NCBI GenBank assembly: GCA_026417195.1
Contig: JAOADS010000045.1
Span: forward strand, 1 to 9,292
DNA: 9,292 nt
Reading direction: 5' to 3'
From: Ignavibacteria bacterium
Lineage (GTDB): Bacteria; Bacteroidota; Ignavibacteria; Tepidaquicellales; OLB5
Below the pieces are notes generated by a model, which saw only the letters and a list, made by a program, of their open reading frames with translations, did no database searches and was not told the origin of the DNA. Position 1 is the stretch's first letter; the number at the start of each line of letters is the position of its first letter. The translations under genes and the position numbers were made by a program. Shown here piece after piece: positions 1 through 5,800 of this stretch.

Positions 1-1
1 C

Positions 2-751
2 CCTAATACTCTGCCTAACGGAATAAGACGAGTTGAGGAACTTTCCGCATCGAGCGGTGCCTTACTGAATTTAAATACAGATAATGATGGGCTCTGGTCA
101 AGCGGTGCAAACACTGTAAATCCCGGCGGCGGAGCAACGAATCCGATTGTCCTCACTGAAGATGATATTCCGCTTCCTGTAATCATAGGTTCAATGAACA
201 TAGAAGTCTCCCGGAATAATGTTCATCTCAGATGGACTACACTCTCGGAAATAAATAATGCGGGTTTCACGCTTATGAGAAAATCTGATAAAGAAAATTC
301 ATGGAAAGAAGTTGCTTTTGTTCAGGGAAAGGGTAACAGTTCCCAGCCGGTTGAATATTCATTCAGTGACTTCGGGCTTCAGCCGGGGAAATATACATAT
401 AAACTTCTTCAGAGAGATTACAACGGAGGCGAGGAAACTTTTAACTTCCCTTCCAGTGCGGAAGTAGAAAGACCGGCTGAATTTAATCTTTCCCAGAATT
501 ATCCTAATCCTTCCAATCCATCCTCCGTTATTGAATTCACTTTACCCGAGAAAAGCAGGGTTTCACTTAAAGTTTATGACGTTTCAGGAAGAATGGTTCT
601 GAATCTTGCGGAAGGCATTTACGAAGCAGGATACCATAAGTTTACATTCAACGGCACATCACTCGCATCGGGAGTTTATTTTTACAGGCTCGAGGCTCAG
701 TCCGGTGAACTTTCATATACACGTACAATGAAGATGGTTTTAATAAAGTAA
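2..751 (+). CDS. 3' part of a secreted protein with a T9SS type A C-terminal sorting domain (5' truncated by window edge)
   Basis: The frame is open from the first complete codon at base 2 with no stop before TAA at 749-751, so this is the C-terminal 249 residues of a longer protein. The ATG at 194 is internal: coding sequence continues smoothly through it from PLPVIIGSMNIEV. Visible residues 1-58 are a Gly/Asn/Thr-rich stretch I do not recognise. Residues about 59-150 form a beta-sandwich-like domain (RWTTLSEINNAGF, then a GKYTYKLLQRDYNG strand) typical of the segment before T9SS tails in Ignavibacteria-type proteins. Residues about 160-249 are the sorting domain: QNYPNPSNPSS, then VYDVSGRMV, then ASGVYFYRLEA, ending KMVLIK. 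In this family the tail directs outer-membrane export and is usually removed or anchored. The main function lies in the missing N-terminal part and cannot be stated. It converges on the gene at 974-3535. Confidence 0.88.
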   Translation, partial: PNTLPNGIRRVEELSASSGALLNLNTDNDGLWSSGANTVNPGGGATNPIVLTEDDIPLPVIIGSMNIEVSRNNVHLRWTTLSEINNAGFTLMRKSDKENSWKEVAFVQGKGNSSQPVEYSFSDFGLQPGKYTYKLLQRDYNGGEETFNFPSSAEVERPAEFNLSQNYPNPSNPSSVIEFTLPEKSRVSLKVYDVSGRMVLNLAEGIYEAGYHKFTFNGTSLASGVYFYRLEAQSGELSYTRTMKMVLIK

Positions 752-764
752 CAAAAACACATTC

Positions 765-821
765 TGTCATACCTGCACAAGCGGGTATCTTTTTTAGATT
801 CCAGCTTTCACGGGAATGACA
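765..821. repeat. Degenerate palindromic intergenic repeat (TGTCAT...ATGACA type)
   Basis: Two 26-bp arms (765-790 and 796-821) are reverse complements at 19 of 26 positions by hand alignment. The outer ends are TGTCAT and ATGACA, and the inner ends ATCT and AGAT flank a short T-rich loop. The outermost motif recurs just downstream: ACGGGAATGACA at 810-821 is repeated exactly at 836-847, 26 bp further on, looking like a partial second copy. The element lies between two convergent genes, and on the minus strand a TTTTT run follows it, so it might also help end transcription from the 974-3535 gene. It resembles the 'sequence of unknown origin' palindromes scattered between genes in many bacterial genomes. 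No coding role is visible. Confidence 0.7.
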
Positions 822-973
822 TCTGTTTAAAAAGTACGGGAATGACAGATTACATGCTACAAACTCTCATACTCCCATATGAAAAACAGCCGTTAAGTGA
901 AAAACTGAGCTTGCGTTAAAAAAATCCGGACTGTCTGATCCACGATTACATTAGCAAGTGAAGAATCCCGGGA

Positions 974-3535
974 CTACTTTATCAATCTCATTTTTCTTGT
1001 CTCAACAAAATTCTCAGACTTAATCTGATAAAGATAATATCCTCTGTTGTAATTTCCTGCATCCCAGTTTATCTTATACGTACCTCCGCTTAATTTCTGA
1101 TTCACAAGTTTTGTAACCTCTCTTCCTTTAGAATCATAGATAATGATCTGAACCGTTCCATTATACTTAGCCGGCACATCAAATCTGATTACAGTCGTGG
1201 ATGCAAAAGGCTCGGGATCATTGGGATAAAGCCTGAACTCAGAAGGAACTTTATTACCTATCTTTTCCAGCTGCCCCAGAAGTGTGGTAAAGGTCCATAT
1301 TAAAGAATAGTTACTTACACCTCCCACATTTCTTGCTGAAACTTTCCAGTAATACGTTTTTCCGTTCTGAAGTACTCCGGGCTGAATATGATAGGAAGAT
1401 TCAGAAAGTCCTGATTCATTAACAACGACATTCAGGAAATTCAGGTCAGAAGCTACCTGAATGGAATATTCAGTTGCACCGGGCACATCTTCCCAATCCA
1501 GAACCGGAGTAAGCGACTGACCGGTTGAAGCGTCTGGAAGAGATAAAAGCTTAGGTGGCTGGGGAGGCTGCACGTTACCTATGCCTACTGCCCATGCTTC
1601 AGACCAGGGAACAGTCCCTGCTTCATTTGTAGCATTGATACGCCAGAAGTAAACAGTATTGGAATTTAACTTGTCTGGCGAAATGGTTAATTCGTTAGTG
1701 GTGATATTTTCAACATCAAGTACGGTGTTGGAAAATTTTCTGTCAGTTGCAACCTGGACCCTGTAGCTCGCCGCTGTTAAAACCTTCTTCCATGAAAGAA
1801 TAAGGGAAGAGGGATTACCGTTTGATCCGTTTGCCGGACTTAAAGGCTCAGGTATTTCAGGTTTCGTGAGAACTGTAAATCTCCAGACCTGAGACCAGGG
1901 ACCAGGACCAGCTATGTTGTTACAGTTAATTCTCCAGAAGTATGTGGTATTGTTCTGAAGATGATAATCAGGAATTGTAAACTGAGACAGAGAAAACACC
2001 GAAGTATCATAGACAACGGAACTGAATGACTCATTCCTTGATATCTGGATTCTATAGAAATCACAGCCTGATACATCATCCCAGTCGAAAAAAGCATTCA
2101 GAGGTATACCAACTGAATTATGAGCCGGCGATAAAAGTTGCGGAAATACCTGAGGCTGAGCCTGTCTGTATTTAATAGTGGTAATGTCATAGGATGTTCC
2201 GCTGCCGATACTTGAACCAGATAATAATACATTGCCATTATTATCAATTAATACATTCGAAGCCTGATCAGCTGAGTTTCCTGAACCGTTATATGAGGAA
2301 ACCCATAATTGTTCACCAAGTGAGTTATACTTTAAAATCAGGAAATCGTCATCGCTGCCGTTCCAGCTCATACCGGTAACATATATACTTCCCAGTTTGT
2401 CAACTACCATTGAAGTTACCAGATCCTGATTATTAGCCGAGCCGTTATAAACACTTGACCATATTTCTGCACCCTGTGAATTATATTTTATTGTAACCAT
2501 GTCCCAGTTGGTCCCGCTGCCTGCGCTGTTTCCGCTTACAACGATATTACCTTCATTATCAATATGTAAAGCTACGGGCATCTCATTAAGTGAAGATTGA
2601 CCGTTATATCTTGAAACCCACTGCTGAACACCGGATGAATTGTATTTAACAGTAGCTATATCCATTCCGTTTCCTTTAACAAAGGTGGAACCTGTTACAT
2701 AAACATCCCCTTCTTCAGAAATTAAAATTTCAACTGCCTCATCGTTACCATTTGAAATACCGTTGTATCTTCTAACCCAGACAGAGTCCCCTGAGGCAGA
2801 ATACTTAATTGTGCAAAAATCAAAACCTGTCTGGTAACCGGAACTGGTTCCAGTAACATAAACATAACCCTGCCTGTCACGGGTAACCCCAACCGAACGG
2901 TCTGTGCTGTTTCCGCTACCGTTATACTTTTTCTGCCATACAATATCACCTCCGGAATTAAGTTTCACCGTCAGGTAATCTATACCTGATTCTTCGGTTT
3001 CAATAAAACCGGTTACTACAACACTGCCGTCTTCTTCAACGTGCAGGTCTGTTGCCTGATCGTTTTTCCCGACGCCTCCGTCTAAAGTCTTTGTCCATAT
3101 TATTTCACCTTCAGAGTTAACCTTTAGTATCAGGAAATCCACAGCACCGTTTTTAGTTGTTGAATAACCACACACATATATGTTACCGTTCCCGTCAAGC
3201 TCTATAGCAGACGGCTTGTCAGAAGAGTTACCGGAACCATTGTATATAGCCTTCCATATTTCAGTTCCGGACGAAGTGTACTTCAAAACTATAATATCTT
3301 CATTGGCTTCAGTGGTGTAACCTGCAATGTAAACATGATCATTATCTACAGCCATTGACAATGCAACATCAGCATTGTTGACATTGCCGTTATACCTGCT
3401 GATCCAGAGGTTACTAACCTGTGACATTAAATCCCAGCTTAATGAGACTGAAAGTATAAAAGGGAAAAATATTTTAAATTTCCTTGAGATTAAAGAATAG
3501 AAATTAAAGATGGTATTTGGAATTATGTCCATCAT
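974..3535 (-). CDS. Large secreted or surface protein: eight SBBP beta-propeller repeats, three FnIII-like domains, T9SS sorting domain
   Basis: The 853-residue product has an N-terminal export signal (basic SRKFK at 17-21, hydrophobic core about 22-33, possible cleavage near residue 39). Residues 44-457 hold eight repeats of the SBBP type: each has W-x-x-x-[YL]-[ND]-G, an Asn/Asp loop, a G-x-[IV]-x-V-[ST]-G strand and a [DE]-x-x-x-[IVL]-K-[YVL] strand. The key Trp residues are at 44, 94, 147, 200, 253, 306, 359 and 411. Three fibronectin-III-like domains follow (about 464-556, 560-651, 660-752), each with an FxWxxV- or SWKKV-like strand and a TYFWRIN-like strand. Residues about 764-853 are a T9SS type A tail (FRLYPNDPEPF, IIIYDSKGREV, GYYLYQIKS, KMRLIK). 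Expected location is the cell surface or medium; a binding or adhesion role is inference. The start is the first of two adjacent ATGs, with no clear Shine-Dalgarno; the second Met is equally possible. Confidence 0.92.
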   Translation of the reverse strand: MMDIIPNTIFNFYSLISRKFKIFFPFILSVSLSWDLMSQVSNLWISRYNGNVNNADVALSMAVDNDHVYIAGYTTEANEDIIVLKYTSSGTEIWKAIYNGSGNSSDKPSAIELDGNGNIYVCGYSTTKNGAVDFLILKVNSEGEIIWTKTLDGGVGKNDQATDLHVEEDGSVVVTGFIETEESGIDYLTVKLNSGGDIVWQKKYNGSGNSTDRSVGVTRDRQGYVYVTGTSSGYQTGFDFCTIKYSASGDSVWVRRYNGISNGNDEAVEILISEEGDVYVTGSTFVKGNGMDIATVKYNSSGVQQWVSRYNGQSSLNEMPVALHIDNEGNIVVSGNSAGSGTNWDMVTIKYNSQGAEIWSSVYNGSANNQDLVTSMVVDKLGSIYVTGMSWNGSDDDFLILKYNSLGEQLWVSSYNGSGNSADQASNVLIDNNGNVLLSGSSIGSGTSYDITTIKYRQAQPQVFPQLLSPAHNSVGIPLNAFFDWDDVSGCDFYRIQISRNESFSSVVYDTSVFSLSQFTIPDYHLQNNTTYFWRINCNNIAGPGPWSQVWRFTVLTKPEIPEPLSPANGSNGNPSSLILSWKKVLTAASYRVQVATDRKFSNTVLDVENITTNELTISPDKLNSNTVYFWRINATNEAGTVPWSEAWAVGIGNVQPPQPPKLLSLPDASTGQSLTPVLDWEDVPGATEYSIQVASDLNFLNVVVNESGLSESSYHIQPGVLQNGKTYYWKVSARNVGGVSNYSLIWTFTTLLGQLEKIGNKVPSEFRLYPNDPEPFASTTVIRFDVPAKYNGTVQIIIYDSKGREVTKLVNQKLSGGTYKINWDAGNYNRGYYLYQIKSENFVETRKMRLIK
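2165..3406 (-). repeat. Eight tandem ~159-bp coding repeats (beta-propeller blades)
   Basis: This stretch encodes the eight SBBP units of the 853-residue protein. Trp-to-Trp spacing is 50, 53, 53, 53, 53, 53 and 52 residues, so the DNA has a period near 159 bp. The most constant block is the [YL][ND]G turn with an Asn/Ser-rich loop ending in D or E (for example YNGSGNSTD and YNGSGNSAD). Codons differ between copies, so the units look like old duplications kept by selection rather than recent expansion. Unit 3 deviates, with LDG in place of YNG. Confidence 0.85.
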
Positions 3536-3556
3536 GACTGCTAAAATTTAGTTTAA

Positions 3557-3574
3557 TTATACGGGAACGTATAA
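3557..3574. promoter_or_regulatory. Perfect inverted repeat TTATACG-ggaa-CGTATAA, possible operator
   Basis: Seven-base arms match perfectly around a 4-base centre. The site ends 21 bp before the ATG of the leftward propeller gene. On the minus strand it overlaps a TATAAT hexamer (3556-3561), so a bound regulator could block or position RNA polymerase. The palindrome is seen directly; a regulatory role is inference. In RNA it could instead form a small leader hairpin. Confidence 0.35.
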
Positions 3575-3657
3575 AATTAATCATAAGATTTAATAAATAC
3601 AACTATAGAATTTTTTCGGATCAGAGACTTCATCTCCGTATTTTCGAAACAGAACGT

Positions 3658-3704
3658 TGTCATTCTGAGCCCTTCAATTCCTTGAGGGCAAGCCAAGAAT
3701 CTCC
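3658..3704. repeat. Intergenic repeat of the TGTCATTCTGAGC...AAGAATCTC type
   Basis: The segment starts TGTCATTCTGAGC and ends AAGAATCTCC, with an internal arm pair CTTCAATTCCTTGAGGG. From general knowledge, a TGTCATTCTGAGCgaagcGAAGAATCTC-like element is a common dispersed intergenic repeat in many bacterial genomes; here the middle is longer than that core. It is non-coding and sits directly beside the palindromic element at 3715-3795. Confidence 0.55.
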
Positions 3705-3714
3705 AAACAAGCAT

Positions 3715-3795
3715 TGTCACGCTCGCGTAAGCGGGCATCTTGTTGTTTAGATTCCCGCGGGAATTCACCCCCTTGTAAAAGGGGCGGGAATGACA
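3715..3795. repeat. Palindromic intergenic repeat with a nested hairpin insertion
   Basis: The left arm (3715-3740) agrees with the left arm of the 765-821 element at 19 of 26 positions, both containing AAGCGGG and ending ATCT; the right end is GGGAATGACA. Inside lie a perfect 14-bp palindrome ATTCCCGCGGGAAT (3751-3764) and a 6-bp-stem hairpin CCCCTT-gtaa-AAGGGG (3769-3784). GCGGGAAT occurs at 3757-3764 and again at 3784-3791. Removing the 27 bp between equivalent points would restore a plain right arm, so the hairpin block looks inserted with duplication of that octamer. Confidence 0.65.
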
Positions 3796-4057
3796 TAAAC
3801 ACAGGGGAGTCTTATAATAACTGCTTTCCTGTACAAAACTAAATTACAAAAATTTATTGTTTTATGTTTTGATATGTTTATTTTTTTAACTATTTTAGAC
3901 ACGAAAAAACTGATATGTTTACAAAACGTACATAATAATGTTTAACAGACTTGAACCCTATAACTCTCTGAAAAATCTTCCTCCATTAAACTTCAATCCA
4001 GAATTCTATTTTACATATTAAAGAAACGTTATCCTAAAAGAACTCACCTCCTTTTCC

Positions 4058-4089
4058 TTTGAAACTCCGTGAAGTAATGGGTATATTTG
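4058..4089 (+). promoter_or_regulatory. Bacteroidota-type promoter candidate (TTTG / TATATTTG)
   Basis: TTTG at 4058-4061 and TATATTTG at 4082-4089 are 20 bp apart and match the Bacteroidota -33 (TTTG) and -7 (TAnnTTTG) elements recognised by the group's primary sigma factor. The likely start of transcription falls a few bases after 4089, giving a leader of about 35 nt before the ATG at 4131. It would drive the lipoprotein gene and probably the whole rightward block. The match is seen in the sequence; activity is inferred. Confidence 0.5.
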
Positions 4090-4130
4090 TATCTTAAATT
4101 CAGTAATAAAGAAAGAAAGGCTGATTTTAA

Positions 4131-5150
4131 ATGTTAAAATTCCCAATATCTGTTGCGATCGTTATCTTATCATTGTGTTTTATAATTTCATGTAACAAGA
4201 AAGATGACCCCGGAACAGTTCAAAACACCTCTAAAAGCGAGTTCATTATAAAAGACAGTGTAACGGGTGCAGAAAAAGTAATTCTGAAATATAAGGTTAA
4301 AAAAGGTGACGTTTTTAAGTATAAAATGATCGCAAAAACTTCCAATATGGAAAAATCCCCGGCAACAGAAGATAAAGAGATAAAGCAGGATAATGAAATT
4401 AATTATTTTTATACTAAGGAAGTCCTTGATGTTGATGAAAGCGGAATTGCAAACTTTAAGGTAACCTTTGACTCAATTACAATATCATCAAAAATGGATG
4501 AAGAGTCAATATTTTACAATTCAAACGTAAACGACAGCGTTAGAGAAAATCCGGCTTTTATTCAGTATAATGCAATCATAAACAATCCGTTTTATATGAG
4601 GGTAAGTCCTCAGGGAGAAATTAATGACGTTTACGGACTTGAAAAGGTATTTGAAAATCTCTTCAAGGCACTGGGAGATACTCTGGACGAAAGGGAGAAA
4701 ATGGAAATCAAACAACAGTTCGGTCAGGAATCAATAAAAGAAATCCTTCAGCAGGAATATCAGATATGTCCTAAAGATCCTTTAAGCGTTGATTCAAGCT
4801 GGACAAAGTCATTTACAACCACCGTGCTTTTCTTTGAGGTTCTCAACAACGCAAAATATACTCTTAAAGGAATTGATGATAAAAACGGAAACATATTAGC
4901 TAACATTGAAGCACTCCTTAATGTTGAATTTAAAAATAAGGAAGTCAAGGAAAGAGGTATGAAAATTGCAATTGCTGATTCTGAAACTACGGGCTCAGGA
5001 AAAATTTCAATTAACCTCAACAAAGGTTGCATCCAGTCTAAAGAAACATCAACAACATTAAGGCTTGATTTAAAGCTTTCAGCCGGAGGACAATCCGCTA
5101 TGTCATCCCAGGGAGTAACAACTAACCTGATAGTTCAGCTTCTCAACTGA
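4131..5150 (+). CDS. Predicted lipoprotein of unknown function (DUF6263-like)
   Basis: The 339-residue product starts with a lipoprotein signal: Lys3, a hydrophobic core to about residue 19, and the lipobox IISC with Cys21 as the lipidated residue, followed by NKKDD. The mature part has no further membrane segment. It starts with a charged KYKVKKGDVFKYKM strand (54-66), has YMRVSPQGEINDVYGL (155-170), a helical section (about 170-210), a DSSW segment (221-224), and ends in a beta-rich part with SGKISINLNKGCIQSKET. This order recalls DUF6263-type proteins, which have no known biochemical role; I give that only as a resemblance. A purine-rich GAAAGAAAGG lies 10 bp before the ATG as a weak ribosome site. 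Its stop is one base from the upp start, so the two are probably co-transcribed and translationally coupled. Expected location is a membrane facing the periplasm or the cell surface. Confidence 0.85.
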   Translation: MLKFPISVAIVILSLCFIISCNKKDDPGTVQNTSKSEFIIKDSVTGAEKVILKYKVKKGDVFKYKMIAKTSNMEKSPATEDKEIKQDNEINYFYTKEVLDVDESGIANFKVTFDSITISSKMDEESIFYNSNVNDSVRENPAFIQYNAIINNPFYMRVSPQGEINDVYGLEKVFENLFKALGDTLDEREKMEIKQQFGQESIKEILQQEYQICPKDPLSVDSSWTKSFTTTVLFFEVLNNAKYTLKGIDDKNGNILANIEALLNVEFKNKEVKERGMKIAIADSETTGSGKISINLNKGCIQSKETSTTLRLDLKLSAGGQSAMSSQGVTTNLIVQLLN

Positions 5151-5151
5151 A

Positions 5152-5790
5152 ATGAAATTACAAAGTCTTAAAATAATTGATCATCCGGTAGCAAAAGCAT
5201 ATCTTACAAAAATAAGAGACAGGAATACATCCCACTTTGAATTCAGTCAGTTTGTGGAAAGACTATCTATGCTGCTTGCATATGAAGCATCTTCGGGGCT
5301 TAAAACAAAATCAAAAAAAATCCATACGCCTCTTGCACCTTATAAAGGCGTTGAAATCAAACAGGAGATTATTTTGTTACCTATCTTAAGAGCTGGCCTT
5401 GGCTTATTGGGTGGATTTTCAAGGCTTTTCCCTGATGCTAAGATAAGCCACCTCGGAATTTACAGAGATGAGGAAACACTTCTGCCTGTGAAATATTATT
5501 TCAAATTTCCTGAGCTTAAAAACTCAAGAAATGCCTCTGTATTTATTCTTGATCCAATGCTTGCCACCGGTGGGAGTATGAACTTTGCAATCAACGAAGT
5601 TAAAATCAAAGGGATAAGAACTATCGTTGTATGCAGTCTTGTTTCAGCCCCTGAAGGTGTAAATGAAGTTTTGAAACTTCATCCTGATATTAAAATATAT
5701 ACCTGTTCACTTGATAAGAAGCTCAATGATAAGGGATATATAATCCCCGGACTCGGAGATGCTGGCGACAGGTTATTCGGAACTCATTAA
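5152..5790 (+). CDS. upp: Uracil phosphoribosyltransferase
   Basis: The enzyme converts uracil plus PRPP to UMP and pyrophosphate, the pyrimidine salvage step, in the cytoplasm. At 212 residues it has the usual family length. Recognisable parts are LPILRAGLGLLGG (76-88), YRDEETLLPVKYY (104-116), the PRPP-binding loop FILDPMLATGGSM (131-143), SAPEGVNEVLKLHPD (165-179) and the C-terminal uracil-binding segment YIIPGLGDAGDRLFGT (196-211). All conserved positions I can recall are intact, so it should be active. The ATG lies one base after the lipoprotein stop codon, and RSH starts 10 bp downstream, which implies one transcript. No clear Shine-Dalgarno is present, consistent with coupling to the upstream gene. 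Confidence 0.96.
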   Translation: MKLQSLKIIDHPVAKAYLTKIRDRNTSHFEFSQFVERLSMLLAYEASSGLKTKSKKIHTPLAPYKGVEIKQEIILLPILRAGLGLLGGFSRLFPDAKISHLGIYRDEETLLPVKYYFKFPELKNSRNASVFILDPMLATGGSMNFAINEVKIKGIRTIVVCSLVSAPEGVNEVLKLHPDIKIYTCSLDKKLNDKGYIIPGLGDAGDRLFGTH

Positions 5791-5800
5791 AAAATAAAAT

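Larger units (their letters stand above)
3536..4130. other. 595-bp divergent intergenic region with repeats and promoter candidates
   Basis: The gap separates the leftward propeller gene from the rightward lipoprotein-upp-rsh block. It contains a 7-bp-arm inverted repeat near the leftward start (3557-3574), two repeat elements (3658-3704 and 3715-3795), an AT-rich stretch from about 3800 to 4050 with an 11-bp direct repeat, and a Bacteroidota-type promoter candidate (4058-4089). An open frame on the minus strand across 3577-3768 only translates the repeat elements and is not credible as a gene. I see no tRNA, riboswitch or other structured RNA here. Confidence 0.7.

Noticed and set aside
194..751. 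ATG at 194 as the true start of the first gene
   Set aside because: The same frame is open and protein-like upstream to the window edge, there is no ribosome site, and T9SS tails occur on longer exported proteins.
765..821. Palindrome as a classic rho-independent terminator
   Set aside because: The arms match imperfectly and no T-run directly follows on the plus strand; the TTTTT on the minus strand is a few bases away. A termination role is possible but not supported well enough to annotate.
966..973. TCCCGGGA palindrome next to the stop codon of the leftward gene
   Set aside because: Eight bases with no loop cannot form a useful hairpin, and such a palindrome is expected by chance.
2165..3406. 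Regular ~159-bp periodicity that could suggest a CRISPR-like or satellite array
   Set aside because: The period is 53 codons, the frame stays open, and the copies encode beta-propeller blades with diverged codons.
3577..3768. Minus-strand 63-codon open frame in the intergenic region
   Set aside because: Most of it is the translation of the two intergenic repeat elements; this type of frame is a known artefact of such repeats, and it has no ribosome site or domain.
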